From Anaerolineales bacterium (GTDB taxonomy: Bacteria > Chloroflexota > Anaerolineae > Anaerolineales > Villigracilaceae): a DNA stretch of 64,000 nucleotides. The stretch lies in NCBI GenBank assembly GCA_024710905.1, contig JANJTV010000012.1:62001-126000 (forward strand), written 5' to 3'. A program made the translations under genes and the position numbers. Of this stretch, positions 41,768 to 53,000 are shown one piece after another. Each line of letters opens with the position of its first letter. The first letter of the stretch is position 1. Below the pieces are notes generated by a model that saw nothing but the letters and a program-made list of their open reading frames with translations, searched no databases and was not told where the DNA came from.

Positions 41768-43567
41768 ATGTCTGAACATATCCGTAACTTCTGTATTATT
41801 GCCCATGTCGATCATGGCAAGTCCACCTTGGCGGACCGCTTGCTGCAAAGCACCGGGACGATTTCTTCGCGTGACATGACCGAACAGTTCCTGGATTCCA
41901 TGGATCTGGAACGCGAAAAAGGCGTGACCATCAAGGCTTCGGCGGTACGCATGAATTACCGTGCCAGTGATGGCAAGGACTACGAACTCAACCTGATCGA
42001 TACCCCTGGCCACGTCGATTTCGGTTACGAGGTCAGCCGTGCGTTAAATGCCTGTGAGGGAGCTGTGTTGGTGGTGGATGCCACCCAGGGCATCGAAGCC
42101 CAGACCCTGGCCAACCTGTACCAGGCGATTGAAGCTGACTTGGCCATCATCCCGGTCATCAACAAAATTGACCTACCCTCGGCCCGACCCGACGAAGTGG
42201 CTGAAGACGTGGCTTCGTTAATCGGCGGCGATGCTGCCGATGTGCTGCAAATATCGGCCAAAGAAGGCTTTAATATCGATAAATTACTTGAATCTGTAGT
42301 GCAGAAAGTTCCCCCGCCTAGAGGTGAAACTGGACGACCCTTAAGGGCTTTAATTTTCGACTCACATTATGACTCTTACAAAGGCGTCATCTGTTACGTC
42401 CGCGTGATGGAGGGCAGCATTGGCGCAAATGAAACCCTGCGCATGATCTCCACCAAAGTGGATGTCAAGCCGATTGAAGTGGGCATCTTTGCGCCGGGTA
42501 TGAAACCCGTCAGCCGTCTCAGTGCCGGGGAGGTTGGTTACGTCGCTACGGGGTTGAAGACTGTACACGATGCCCGCGTGGGAGATACCATCACCCTGGT
42601 GAGCTCCCCTGCGACAGAACCGTTACCCGGGTATCAATATCCCAAACCAATGGTTTTTGCCGGGATTTACCCGGTGGATGCGGACGATTACTCGGATTTG
42701 CGCGAGGCGTTGGATAAACTGCAGCTCAATGACGCCTCCCTGACATTTGAACCGGAGACCTCGCAGGCGATTGGGTTTGGTTTCCGTGCCGGGTTCCTGG
42801 GTCTGTTCCATATGGAAATTATCCAGGAACGCTTGGAGCGCGAGTATGACCTGGATGTGTTGTTTACCGCGCCATCTGTGGAATATGAGGTCGTGACGGT
42901 GACAGGTGAAGTGCTGACCATCGACTCGCCTGCCCAACTGCCGGATGAGGGCAAGATTGCTGAAATCCGCGAGCCGTGGATGAACATCCAGATCATCACA
43001 CCAACCGATTATTATGGCCCAATCATGGAACTGGTGACCAAGCGGCGTGGTATTTTCAAACAGCAGGAGTACCCGGCCCCGCATCGTGTGCAGTTGGATT
43101 TCCAGATTCCGCTGGCCGAGTTGATTGTGGATTTCTTCGATGAATTGAAGTCGCGCACCAAGGGCTACGCCTCACTGGATTACCAGTTTGCAGAATACCG
43201 GCCCGACAAATTGCAGAAACTGGAAGTGCTGGTCAATATGGAATCGGTGGATGCGCTGGCGACAATTGTGCATAACAAGGATGCTTACCACAAAGGCCAG
43301 GCCTTGATTACCAAACTGAAAGACCTGATTCCGCGCCAGATGTTCGATGTTGCCATCCAGGCTGCTTCGGGCGGGCGCATCATCAGCCGGGCAACCGTCA
43401 AGGCAATGCGTAAGGATGTTCTGGCCAAGTGTTATGGTGGCGACATTACCCGTAAGAAAAAACTGCTGGAGAAACAAAAGAAAGGCAAGCGGCGTCTCAA
43501 AATGGTCGGGAATGTTGAAATTCCCCAGGATGCTTTCATGGCAATCCTGAAACTGGAATCGGAATAA
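41768..43567 (+). CDS. lepA: Elongation factor 4 (LepA)
   Basis: The 599-residue GTPase has [15 protein letters not shown] at 12-26 (G1), [15 protein letters not shown] (G2, with the LepA-type REKGVTIK), DTPGHVDF (G3) and NKIDLPSA (G4). The C-terminal LepA domain ends with the typical [21 protein letters not shown]. It back-translocates or remodels ribosomes under stress. Length and order of motifs are normal. Confidence 0.97.
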   Translation: MSEHIRNFCIIAHVDHGKSTLADRLLQSTGTISSRDMTEQFLDSMDLEREKGVTIKASAVRMNYRASDGKDYELNLIDTPGHVDFGYEVSRALNACEGAVLVVDATQGIEAQTLANLYQAIEADLAIIPVINKIDLPSARPDEVAEDVASLIGGDAADVLQISAKEGFNIDKLLESVVQKVPPPRGETGRPLRALIFDSHYDSYKGVICYVRVMEGSIGANETLRMISTKVDVKPIEVGIFAPGMKPVSRLSAGEVGYVATGLKTVHDARVGDTITLVSSPATEPLPGYQYPKPMVFAGIYPVDADDYSDLREALDKLQLNDASLTFEPETSQAIGFGFRAGFLGLFHMEIIQERLEREYDLDVLFTAPSVEYEVVTVTGEVLTIDSPAQLPDEGKIAEIREPWMNIQIITPTDYYGPIMELVTKRRGIFKQQEYPAPHRVQLDFQIPLAELIVDFFDELKSRTKGYASLDYQFAEYRPDKLQKLEVLVNMESVDALATIVHNKDAYHKGQALITKLKDLIPRQMFDVAIQAASGGRIISRATVKAMRKDVLAKCYGGDITRKKKLLEKQKKGKRRLKMVGNVEIPQDAFMAILKLESE

Positions 43568-43637
43568 GCCAGCCAGGGACACAATAGAAAAGGCTGTGCC
43601 CCTGGAGAAAATCACAGGTTAGGAAACTACGAGACCG

Positions 43638-44642
43638 ATGAAAGAATTTCGCCGCATGCTGCCCGGTTTGGTGATCAGCTTTTTGCTGATTGCTGTCATC
43701 CTGTACTTTGTTGATTTGCAGGCCATGTGGCTGGCCATCCAGTCGGCGAATTACACGATATTGCTGGTTGCGCTTCTTTTAGGGTTTTCATGGCTCCTGG
43801 TTCGGGCTTTGGTCTGGCGTACATTGCTGCGCGAGAAGGCATCTTATAAAGACGTCTTCCTGACCCTGATGGAAGGCTACCTGTTGAACAACTTCCTGCC
43901 GTTCCGCCTGGGGGAACTGGGTCGCGCCTTCCTGCTTAGTCGCAAATCCGAATTAAAGTTTGCTGAAATACTTTCGACCATCATTATTGAACGGGTCACC
44001 GACCTGGCCTTTTCCGCTGCGATTCTTGTGACGGCGGTGCCGTTTGTCGTCGGCGCACAGGGGGCTGCGCAGGTTGGTTTTGTCATTGGCGGGATTGTAT
44101 TGCTCGGCTTGGTTGCCATGATGATCCTGGCCCGCAACCGCCAATGGGCGCTGGGCATCTTTCATAATATAAGCCAGCGCTGGCCTTCCCTGCAGCGTTT
44201 TGGCGGCGGCATCCTTGAATCGTTCCTGGCCGGGCTGGAAGTGCTGGCCGATGGCTGGCGTTCGGCCCGATTTTTTGGTCTGATGGCGTTGAACTGGGGC
44301 ATGGCTGTCGTGCAATATTACTTGTTGTCACTGGCGTTCTTCCCGCAAGCCGAGCCGGTCTGGGGCATGTTCGTTCTAGGCGCGGCGGCTTTCGGCGGGG
44401 CCATCCCCTCCCTGCCGGGTGGTGTAGGCACATTGGAGGGCGCTTTTGCCGGGGCGCTGACTCTGCTTTCTGGTGACCAATCCACTGCGCTGGCAGTGGC
44501 CCTGACTGGCCGCGCACTGAACTACCTGTACAGTATTTCGATGGGTATGTTTGCACTCTCTCGTGAAGGGCAGACGCTCTCAGGGATCTACCAGCAATTA
44601 ATGGCGCTCCAAGCGCGCAAGGAAACCCCGGAGGAAGGATAG
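43638..44642 (+). CDS. Flippase-like membrane protein (LPG synthase TM / UPF0104 family)
   Basis: The 334-residue protein has about eight helices and the signature ALVWRTLLREKASYKDVFLTLMEGYLLNNFLPFRLGELGRAFLL near residues 55-100, with IPSLPGGVGTLEGAFAG in the second half. The family includes the membrane part of lysyl-phosphatidylglycerol synthase/MprF and AglD-like proteins thought to move lipid-linked substrates. Next to sugar-modifying genes it may handle a lipid-linked glycan. The next gene follows after three bases. Confidence 0.85.
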   Translation: MKEFRRMLPGLVISFLLIAVILYFVDLQAMWLAIQSANYTILLVALLLGFSWLLVRALVWRTLLREKASYKDVFLTLMEGYLLNNFLPFRLGELGRAFLLSRKSELKFAEILSTIIIERVTDLAFSAAILVTAVPFVVGAQGAAQVGFVIGGIVLLGLVAMMILARNRQWALGIFHNISQRWPSLQRFGGGILESFLAGLEVLADGWRSARFFGLMALNWGMAVVQYYLLSLAFFPQAEPVWGMFVLGAAAFGGAIPSLPGGVGTLEGAFAGALTLLSGDQSTALAVALTGRALNYLYSISMGMFALSREGQTLSGIYQQLMALQARKETPEEG

Positions 44643-44645
44643 AGG

Positions 44646-45671
44646 ATGTCGAAACATTATTTTGTCACTGGCGGGGCAGGTTTCATTGGTTCCAATTATG
44701 TACATCGCTTATTAAAACGCGGCGAAAAAGTAACCGTGTACGACAACCTGAGCCGGGCTGGCGCGCCACGCAACCTGAAATGGCTGCAAGAAACCTTTGG
44801 CCGGGATGCATTTGAACTGGTCTCCGGAGATATTCGCGATGCCAGCCTGCTGACGGCCAGCGCCCGTACTGCAGATGTAATCGTACACCTGGCCGGGCAG
44901 GTGGCTGTCACCACCTCTGTGGTTCATCCGCGCGAGGATTTTGAGATCAATGCCCTGGGCACATTTAACGTGCTCGAGGCTGCCCGCCTGAATGGCCGCA
45001 ACCCGATTGTATTGTATTCCTCCACCAATAAAGTTTATGGCGGCATGGATGATGTAAAAGTTGTTCAACGCGGCAGCCGCTGGGAATATGAAAGCCTGCC
45101 AAATGGCTGTCCCGAAGACCAGCCGCTGGACTTTCATTCGCCGTATGGCTGTTCAAAAGGAGCGGGCGACCAGTATGTGCGCGACTATCATCGCATTTAT
45201 GGCCTACCGACGGTAGTGTTGCGCCAGAGTTGTATCTATGGCCCGCGCCAGTTCGGGATTGAAGACCAAGGTTGGGTAGCCTGGTTTGTGATTGCTGCGG
45301 TGACGGGTCGTCCGCTCTCCATTTTTGGGGATGGCAAGCAGGTTCGGGATTTGCTGCACGTTTATGACCTGCTCGACGGCTATGATCTGGCTATCCAAAA
45401 CATTGACCGGGTGCAGGGTGATGTCTTCAACCTGGGCGGCGGGCCGCAAAATACCCTCTCGGTATGGACGGAATTTGGACCGTTGCTTGAGAAGATGCTG
45501 GGCAAACCCATCCCTGTGACATTTGGCGATTGGCGGCCTGGTGACCAGAAAGTTTTTGTAGCAGACATCCGCAAGGCGCACGAAACCTTTGGCTGGCGGC
45601 CGAATTATGACGTGGAAAAAGGCATCCGCCAGTTGTTCGATTGGGTGAACGCCAACAAGGACCTGTTCTAA
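44646..45671 (+). CDS. NAD-dependent sugar epimerase/dehydratase (CDP-paratose 2-epimerase-like)
   Basis: The 341-residue extended SDR has TGGAGFIGSNYV at 8-19, HLAGQVAVTTSV near 84-95, STNKVYGG and the catalytic SPYGCSKGAGDQYV. AGQVAVTTSV, STNKVYG and QSCIYGPRQFGIEDQGWVAWF closely follow CDP-paratose 2-epimerase (TyvE) and its relatives. It would interconvert a nucleotide-activated deoxysugar for the glycan made by the downstream glycosyltransferases. GGAAGGA is upstream. The stop overlaps the next start (TAATG). Confidence 0.9.
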   Translation: MSKHYFVTGGAGFIGSNYVHRLLKRGEKVTVYDNLSRAGAPRNLKWLQETFGRDAFELVSGDIRDASLLTASARTADVIVHLAGQVAVTTSVVHPREDFEINALGTFNVLEAARLNGRNPIVLYSSTNKVYGGMDDVKVVQRGSRWEYESLPNGCPEDQPLDFHSPYGCSKGAGDQYVRDYHRIYGLPTVVLRQSCIYGPRQFGIEDQGWVAWFVIAAVTGRPLSIFGDGKQVRDLLHVYDLLDGYDLAIQNIDRVQGDVFNLGGGPQNTLSVWTEFGPLLEKMLGKPIPVTFGDWRPGDQKVFVADIRKAHETFGWRPNYDVEKGIRQLFDWVNANKDLF

Positions 45672-45961
45672 TGCATCGTGACAAGCGCATTCTTGGCAGT
45701 GTTGCTATTGCAGTATCTCTATTATGCTGCCTTCCGCTGGCCTGTCTTTCCGGGTTGGTGGTTCTTGCCGGGGGTTCTGTGGCCCTGGAACAGGGTTACC
45801 TGTGGACGGAAGAAGATACCCTGACGTTTGCTGTGTTTGGAATCGGGCTGGCGATTGGCCTGTTGGGGCTGGCCGGCCTGCTGGGTGGCGGAATCTGGGC
45901 GGTTGTTTCAGCCAACCATGCTGAGAAACAAGAAAACGAGTATTTCGAGTCTTTATCATGA
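45671..45961 (+). CDS. Small two-helix membrane protein, hypothetical
   Basis: The 96-residue protein has two hydrophobic segments (about 10-32 and 50-75) and an acidic C-terminus. The first helix carries three Cys. No known family is recognised. It is tightly packed: the start shares a base with the preceding stop and the end overlaps the GT4 gene by four bases, so it is almost surely translated as part of the glycan operon. Confidence 0.7.
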   Translation: MHRDKRILGSVAIAVSLLCCLPLACLSGLVVLAGGSVALEQGYLWTEEDTLTFAVFGIGLAIGLLGLAGLLGGGIWAVVSANHAEKQENEYFESLS

Positions 45962-47109
45962 AAATCTTGACTGTCCTTACCTACTATCGCCCGCATACCT
46001 CCGGGTTGACGATTTATGCCGAGCGGCTGGCCGAGGCCTTTGCCGTACGCGGCCACGAAGTGGTGGTGTTGACCAGCCATTTTGACCCGTCCACGCCGCG
46101 CGAGGAAACCGTGCATGGCGTGCGGATTGTCCGCGCGCCGGTGGCTTTCCGGGTCAGCAAGGGCGTGATTATGCCCACTTTTGGCCTGTATGCTTGGAAA
46201 TATGTGGCTTGGGCCGATGTAGTGCAACTGCACCTGCCGCAATTTGATGCGCCGGGTTTTTCCTTCCGCGCGCGGATGCTGGGCAAGCCCTCTGTGTTGA
46301 CCTATCACTGCGACCTGCAATTACCGCAGGGTTTCTTAAACAAGATAGTCAATTCTGTGGTGGATTTCCAGAATGACATGGCGGGGCGGTTGGCCAGCCA
46401 TATTGTGACCTATACCCAGGATTACGCCGATCACTCGCCCTATCTTTCGCGTTTTATGCATAAATTGACCCCTATCCTGCCGCCAGTGGTTTTACCGCCA
46501 CCCTTGCCTGGCGCAGTCGAGGCTTTCGCCCGCCAAAATGTCGGCGACAAAAGCCCAACGATTGGCATGGCCACCCGTTTTGCCTCTGAAAAAGGCGTGG
46601 AAATCCTGTTGGATGCCCTGCCCGCCGTATTCAAGAAATATCCCAATGCGCAGGTCTTGTTTGCAGGCCAGCATAAAGATGTAATGGGCGAGCAGGCCTA
46701 TTTCGAGCGCCTGGCCCCGCGGATTCGCGAATATGAAGCACGCGGCCAGTGGGTCTTCCTCGGTACGCTTAACCCACAGCAAATGGCAGCTTATTACCCG
46801 AACCTGAATGTGCTGGTTGTCTCCAGCCTGAACTCCACTGAGGCCTTCGGGTTGGTACAGATCGAAGCAATGATTAATAATGTGCCCTGTGTGGCTTCGG
46901 CCTTGCCGGGCGTACGCCGCCCGGTGCAGATGACCGGCATGGGGCAGGTCACCCCGATCGGTGATGCGACTGCCCTGGCGCAGGGTATCCTTGAAGTGTT
47001 GGGCAACCCGGCCAAGTATCGGCGCGACCCGGCTGAAATCGCCCGGCCCTACGATCCCGACTCAGTGGCAGCCCGCTACGAAGAATTATTCGCAAAATTA
47101 AAAGGATGA
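45958..47109 (+). CDS. Glycosyltransferase family 4
   Basis: The 383-residue GT-B protein begins MKILTVLTYYRPHTSGLTIYAERLAEAFAVRGHEVVVLT, and the C-terminal half holds IGMATRFASEKGVEILLDAL and the nucleotide-sugar region STEAFGLVQIEAMINNVPCVAS, where the Glu pair is the E(X7)E motif. It transfers a sugar in the cytoplasm with retention. Its place next to an epimerase fits synthesis of a repeat unit carrying an unusual deoxysugar. Confidence 0.92.
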   Translation: MKILTVLTYYRPHTSGLTIYAERLAEAFAVRGHEVVVLTSHFDPSTPREETVHGVRIVRAPVAFRVSKGVIMPTFGLYAWKYVAWADVVQLHLPQFDAPGFSFRARMLGKPSVLTYHCDLQLPQGFLNKIVNSVVDFQNDMAGRLASHIVTYTQDYADHSPYLSRFMHKLTPILPPVVLPPPLPGAVEAFARQNVGDKSPTIGMATRFASEKGVEILLDALPAVFKKYPNAQVLFAGQHKDVMGEQAYFERLAPRIREYEARGQWVFLGTLNPQQMAAYYPNLNVLVVSSLNSTEAFGLVQIEAMINNVPCVASALPGVRRPVQMTGMGQVTPIGDATALAQGILEVLGNPAKYRRDPAEIARPYDPDSVAARYEELFAKLKG

Positions 47110-47144
47110 TGCTGCAGGGTTGAAACCCTGTCGTAAAAGACGCC

Positions 47145-47927
47145 ATGAAGGATTTCCTCTATCTCCATACGCGCGATTTGCCTTATTTCCGCGCCCTGTT
47201 ACGGGCCGTCGAGTCCCGTTTTTATCAGGACCTTGAAATTCCCTCGCCGACCCTTGACCTGGGTTGCGGCGATGGCCATTTTGCCCAACTAACTTTTGAT
47301 CGCAACCTCGAGGTCGGCCTCGACCCGTGGACGGGACCCATCCACGAAGCCGGGAAGCGCCAGGTCTACTACCTGCTCACCGAAGCCGACGGCGCGCACA
47401 TGCCCTACCCTGATGCCCACTTTGCCAGCGCCATCAGTAACTCTGTGCTCGAACACATCCCCCACCTGGATGCTGTGCTGGCCGAAACTGCCCGTGTGCT
47501 CAAGCCGGGGGCGCCGTTTATATTCTGTGTGCCTAACCAGAACTTCCTGCCCAACCTGTCTGTGGCGCGTTTCTTCGATGCCATTGGCCTGAAACCCCTG
47601 GCTCGCGCCTACCGCAACTTCTTCAATACCATCTCTCGTCACGTCACTTGCGAAGACCAGGAGCAATGGGCCAGCAGACTTGAAAAAGCTGGTTTCACAG
47701 TGCAAAGCGCCCGCGACTACTTCTCGCCTGCCGCGCTGGCCATGCTGGAGTGGGGCCACTACTTTGGCCTGCCCTCCCTGCTGATCCATGTCGTTACCCG
47801 GCGCTGGAATCTGGTTTCAGCGCACTGGAATTTTGCCCCCCTGTTGGCCTTGCTCCAAAAGTACTACAACGAGCCGATTCCCGACCCCAACGGGGCGTAC
47901 ACATTCTACGTGGTCCGCCGCATCTGA
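47145..47927 (+). CDS. SAM-dependent methyltransferase (type 11)
   Basis: The 260-residue protein has LDLGCGDGHFAQLTF near residues 31-45 and NSVLEHIPHLDAVLAETARVLKPGAPFIFCVPN near 97-130, the class I methyltransferase motifs. The C-terminal part is helical and likely binds the substrate. In this cluster a sugar or lipid-linked glycan is a plausible acceptor. A short GC hairpin lies in the 35-base gap upstream, without a T-run. Confidence 0.86.
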   Translation: MKDFLYLHTRDLPYFRALLRAVESRFYQDLEIPSPTLDLGCGDGHFAQLTFDRNLEVGLDPWTGPIHEAGKRQVYYLLTEADGAHMPYPDAHFASAISNSVLEHIPHLDAVLAETARVLKPGAPFIFCVPNQNFLPNLSVARFFDAIGLKPLARAYRNFFNTISRHVTCEDQEQWASRLEKAGFTVQSARDYFSPAALAMLEWGHYFGLPSLLIHVVTRRWNLVSAHWNFAPLLALLQKYYNEPIPDPNGAYTFYVVRRI

Positions 47928-47943
47928 TAAAATCACGCCCGTC

Positions 47944-50061
47944 ATGAATGAACCCAGCCTTTTAGACTACCTGAAATCAAAATTATCCCCCTGGCAGACG
48001 GAAGAACTAGACCTTCCGGATATAGTGGAAGAAGAACCGGCTGGCTCTCCCCGGCCGGCTTCCGTTCTCTCCAAATACAGCTCGCTGAAAGACCTGCCCT
48101 GGCGAACAATTTTTGCCTTTGCCCTGGCCCTGTTTGGCCAGCGTTTGCTCGAACCGCCTGTGGAGAGTTATTTCGTCCCGGCAGGCTATTACCTGCTGGC
48201 AGTCATTGTGCTAGGGTGGGCTCTTGCTGCCAGGGAACTGCGCCTGCCCGATACTGTGGAACAAAGCGAAGCCGAAGACCCGCTAACCCTGCGCCGCAAC
48301 TGGTTTATTGCTGCCATGCTGTTTTCAGTGCTGGCCTTTGTGTTTTTTACCAACAATCTGTTCAGCACACTAAATGTCAGTCTGTGGCTGGCAGCCATCA
48401 CCTGCCTGGTGATTTCATTGACAATAACAGATTGGCGTGCCAACCTCGCTGCAGCAGGCGCATTCTTCACCCGCCCGTACTGGAGCCTCCCGGTTACACG
48501 CTGGGGAGTGCTGCTCCTGGCGGTTTTTGCCGTGGCGGCATTTTTCCGTTTTTACGACCTGACTGGTACGCCGGCCGAACCGTTTAGCGACCACGCTGAG
48601 AAACTGTTGGATGTCTATAACGTCACGCAGGGGCAGAGCAATATCTTTTTTGTTCGCAATACTGGCCGCGAATTCCTCCAGATGTACTGGACGGCTTTTG
48701 TGGGTTGGGCTTCCGGAACAGGCATTTCTTTCATGAGCCTGAAGCTGGGTACCGCCCTGCTTGGCTTCTTTGCCCTGCCATTCATCTATATGCTCGGGCG
48801 AGACCTGTTCAACCGCCGGGTGGGTTTGTTTGCCCTGTTGCTCTCGGGCATGGCCTACTGGCTGAATGTCACCAGCCGGGTGGGGTTACGCTTTCCGCTA
48901 TTCCCGGCCTTTACTGCCCCGGTTTTATTCTTCATCTTGCGCGGCCTGCGTAACCAGAATCGCAATGATTTCATCTGGGCCGGCTTGTTTTTAGGGCTCG
49001 GCCTGCATGGTTACAGTTCTTTCCGTATTGTGCCGTTTGTTGTAGCAGCAGCCATCCTGCTTTACCTGATCCATACCCATTCGGTGATACAGCGTCGCCA
49101 GGCCGTGTTGCTGCTGGCTGTGGTTGCATTGGCGGCCTTCCTGGTTTTCCTGCCATTGCTGCGGGTGATGATCGAGATGCCGGACATGGTTCTTTACCGT
49201 GCCATGACCCGCATTGCTGAGACGGAAAGACCCTTGCCTGGCCCGGCCTGGCAGATTTTGCTTGAAAACATCGGCAAATCGATGCTGATGATGAATGTAG
49301 ACAACGGTATCATCTGGGTTCATTCCGTACCACTCCGCCCGGCATTGGATGTCGTTTCGGGTGTGTTTTTTGCGTTTGGTTACCTGATGTTGTTTGTTCG
49401 CTACCTGCGAAAACGGGATTGGTTGGATCTGTTTCTGTTATTGGCCGTCCCCATGTTGATGCTGTCTTCTTCGCTTTCGCTGGCCTTCCCTGAAGAGAAT
49501 CCCTCGCTCAACCGTTCTGGCGGAGCAGCAATTGTTGTCTTTCTCATCGCCGCGCTGGCGCTGGATGGCCTGTATTCCGCACTTCGTGAGTCCGCTTCCC
49601 GCTGGGGCAGGGGTATGGCGTTTGGACTGGTGGGATTCCTGCTGGTCTGGTCCGGCTACCAGAATTACGACCTCGTCCTAAATCAATACAGTTCCATTTT
49701 TCGTTACAGCGCGTGGAATACATCTGAAATGGGCCGTGTGATTACGGCCTTTGAAGCGGCGGGCAACAGCCTGGAGAATGCTTTTGTAGTGCCGTACCCG
49801 CACTGGGTGGATACGCGCCTGGTGGGGGTGTGGGCAGGTTACCCGACCCGCGATTTTGCCCTGTGGCGGGAACAACTGGGCATGGTGCAAAACCTGCCCG
49901 GCGGAAAGATGTTCCTGGTAAAGGAAGACGACACCGAGACATTGGATGTCTTGCGCGCCTTATACCCAAACGGTTCTTATAGTCTTTATAATTCAAGGAC
50001 GCCGGGTAAAAATTTCTGGATCGTGTTTGTGCCGCCAGCCGGTGTCCCGGCCCTGCCATAG
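47944..50061 (+). CDS. GT-C/GT39-like polytopic membrane protein
   Basis: The 705-residue product starts with a soluble acidic stretch of about 45 residues, then some 14 helices. FYDLTGTPAEPFSDHAEKLLDVYNV after the helix near residue 190 has the Asp-His acidic motif of GT39 (PMT-like) transferases, followed by FSVRNTGREFLQMYWTA-like residues and GRDLFNRRVGLFALLLSGMAYW. It should use a polyprenyl-phosphate sugar outside the membrane. TAAAAT lies ten bases before the ATG and no ribosome site is seen. Confidence 0.78.
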   Translation: MNEPSLLDYLKSKLSPWQTEELDLPDIVEEEPAGSPRPASVLSKYSSLKDLPWRTIFAFALALFGQRLLEPPVESYFVPAGYYLLAVIVLGWALAARELRLPDTVEQSEAEDPLTLRRNWFIAAMLFSVLAFVFFTNNLFSTLNVSLWLAAITCLVISLTITDWRANLAAAGAFFTRPYWSLPVTRWGVLLLAVFAVAAFFRFYDLTGTPAEPFSDHAEKLLDVYNVTQGQSNIFFVRNTGREFLQMYWTAFVGWASGTGISFMSLKLGTALLGFFALPFIYMLGRDLFNRRVGLFALLLSGMAYWLNVTSRVGLRFPLFPAFTAPVLFFILRGLRNQNRNDFIWAGLFLGLGLHGYSSFRIVPFVVAAAILLYLIHTHSVIQRRQAVLLLAVVALAAFLVFLPLLRVMIEMPDMVLYRAMTRIAETERPLPGPAWQILLENIGKSMLMMNVDNGIIWVHSVPLRPALDVVSGVFFAFGYLMLFVRYLRKRDWLDLFLLLAVPMLMLSSSLSLAFPEENPSLNRSGGAAIVVFLIAALALDGLYSALRESASRWGRGMAFGLVGFLLVWSGYQNYDLVLNQYSSIFRYSAWNTSEMGRVITAFEAAGNSLENAFVVPYPHWVDTRLVGVWAGYPTRDFALWREQLGMVQNLPGGKMFLVKEDDTETLDVLRALYPNGSYSLYNSRTPGKNFWIVFVPPAGVPALP

Positions 50062-50081
50062 CGAAAGGGATTTAATTTATT

Positions 50082-53000
50082 ATGGAAGAGACGATTACCC
50101 CACAAGAAGCGAAGCCCGACTATACCGCCATCTTTCGAAAGGTTGTTGTGGCGGTCTTGCTGGTCATAATCCTGGCTGTGGCGGCCTATTTCAGGTTTAC
50201 GGGTGTCAATTGGGATGACAATGCCCACCTGCATCCGGATGAACGCTTCCTGACCATGGTAACGACTGCCATCCAACCAGATGACGCCAATTACTTTAAC
50301 ACTGCTGAAAGTACGCTGAATCCGCATAATCGTGGTTTTGGTTTTTATGTGTATGGTACGCTGCCGATTATCCTCGTGCGTTACATTGGCGAAGCCCTGG
50401 GCCAGACTGGGTACGATGAAATTACCCTGCTTGGGCGTCAAATTTCAGCCATTGTAGACCTGCTGACGATTCTTGTTTTGTTCTGGATTGGCACACGTAT
50501 TTATAATGCCCGCGTGGGCCTGCTGGCAGCGCTTTTTTCTGGGCTGGCAGTCACGCAAATCCAGCAGTCACATTACTACACGGTGGATAACTTTGCCACC
50601 TTTTTCATGACCCTGGCGGCGGCTTTTGCTGTTGAGATCATGCTGGATGAGCGTCCGTTTGGCATTGAAGCCTCGCAGGATGAGAATCGATACATTCGTC
50701 TGGCGGAGGATGCGCGCAAAGCGATTTCACAGCCGATATTCATCTTCAGCCTGTTGTTCGGCCTGGCACTGGGCATGGCCATGGCTTCCAAGATCAACGC
50801 CGCGCCGCTTGCCATCCTGCTTCCGGCTGCCTTGGCGATTCACTTCTTCCGGGTTGGCACTGGTTTTGATCAAACCCGCCGCGAGGAGTACATGGTCAGC
50901 CTGGTGAGCCTGGTGGTGGTTGGCGCTTTCTTCACCGTGCTGGCGTTTCGAATCTTCCAGCCGTATGCCTTCAACGGGCCGGGTTTCTTTGGCGTATTGC
51001 CCAATGATCAGTGGGTGCAAAACATGCAAGAGCAGCGCCTGCAAGCTGGCGGCGATGTGGACTTCCCACCCGCATTGCAATGGGCGCGCCGCTCGGTAAC
51101 CTTTTCTGGCTATAACCTGTTTGTCTGGGGGTTGGGCCTGCCGCTGGGCCTGCTTTCCATTGCCGGTTTCCTTTTCATGGGTTGGCGAATCTTAAAAGGC
51201 GAGTGGCGAACACACATTTTATTGTGGGGTTGGACAGCCATCTATTTCACCTGGCAATCCATTCAGTGGAATCCGACCATGCGTTACCAGCTGCCGATTT
51301 ATCCGCTGCTGGCGTTGATGGCCGGCTGGCTGATCTTGAACGTACCTGGCTCCCCCCGGCCTGCCTTGCAAAAACTTATTAAATTCGCCACGCTGACGGT
51401 GGCCCTACTGGTCACGCTGGCCACTGCAACCTGGGCATATGCCTTCACGCGAATTTATAACGTACCGCATACCCGTGTGGAGGCCACCCGCTGGATCTAC
51501 CAGAACCTGCCCGGCCCGGTTAACCTGTTTATTACCCAGGCTGATGGTTCTGTCTATCACCAACCCATCGCCATCATCCCCGGCTACACTATCCAGCCAA
51601 GTGTGCCTCTGGATGCCGCCCTGCGGATTTTCCGTGATGGCAGTCTTGAGTCGCTGACTTTTGGCAAGGTGATTGACACCCAGCCCGGTGGTGCCCAGAC
51701 CATTTATGTTTCAATCTTTGACAACCCGGGGTATTCAGGGGAGTCCTTACTGGCGCGTGGCAGTGTGGAAGCTGACTTCCTGACAGCCAGTGGCCCGTTC
51801 ACTGTCCGCCTCGATAATGCCATCCCGGTTATAAAAGACCAGACCCTGTACTTCCGCATCGAATCAACCGGCGCGGTCAACCTTCTGGGTACTGCCCCGA
51901 TCAACGAAAGCTCCTGGGATGACGGCCTGCCCCTGCGAATTGATGGTTACGATGGTTATGGGGGTCTGTACCAGGGAGGCCTGAACCTGGAGTTGTACTG
52001 GGATGACAATATTGACAAAGTCACCCGCTTCCAGACCAACCTCGACAACGGCGATTACATCTTTATTTCCAGCAACCGCCAGTGGGCGACCACCACCCGT
52101 GTGCCGGAACGTTACCCGCTCACCACGGCCTACTACCGCGCCCTGCTTGGCTGCCCGGAAGACCAGGATATCATCTGGTGTTACAACGTGGCCCGGCCTG
52201 GCATGTTTAACGGCCAGCTGGGCTACGAACTGGTGCAAGTCTTTGAATCTTACCCAAATATTCAGCTGGGCGACTTCCATTGGGAGGCTAACACCCAGTT
52301 TGCGGAAGAAGCCTTTTCAGTTTATGACCACCCCAAAGTATTAATCTTCCAAAAGACTGAACAGTACGACCCTGAAAAAGTGCGCGCGGTGCTCGAAAGT
52401 GTGGACTTGAGCCGGGTCATCCGTGTAACGCCGCGCAAGGCTGCCTCGCTCTTCACCGGCGACCTGATGCTTCCTGATGCCACCTGGCAGGCCCAGCAGG
52501 AAGCGGGTACCTGGTCTGAATTGTTCTCTTATGAGAACCTGCAAAACAAGTATCCGGTTGTCGGTCTCCTGCTTTGGTACCTGGCCATTACTGTGTTGGG
52601 CTGGCTGGCCTACCCGTTGCTGCGATTATTCCTGCCCGGTCTGCCAGACAAAGGTTACCCGCTGGCGCGGCTGGCTGGCCTGTTGCTGCTGGCTTACATC
52701 AGTTGGGCGGTTGGCTCATTGGGCGGGACGTATTCCCGGCTCACGATTGCGCTGGCGTACGGCCTGATCGGCATCTCCGGGCTGGCGGTCGGTTGGTGGA
52801 AACGGAAGGAGATTAAGGGTGAGCTCGCCACCCGAATGAAATATTTCGGGCTTGTAGAAGCGGTTTTCCTGGTCATCTTCCTGATCGACCTGGTCATCCG
52901 TATTGGCAATCCGGACCTGTGGCATCCATCCAAAGGCGGGGAGCGGCCAATGGATTTCTCGTATTTCAATGCTATTCTCAAAAGCGAGACTTTCCCGCCG

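Noticed and set aside
43571-43604. Imperfect inverted repeat after lepA
   Set aside because: It has a bulge, a long loop and no T-run; support is too weak to list as a terminator.
47116-47134. Hairpin containing GTTGAAAC, similar to the end of CRISPR repeats
   Set aside because: It occurs once, with no spacers or cas genes in the window.
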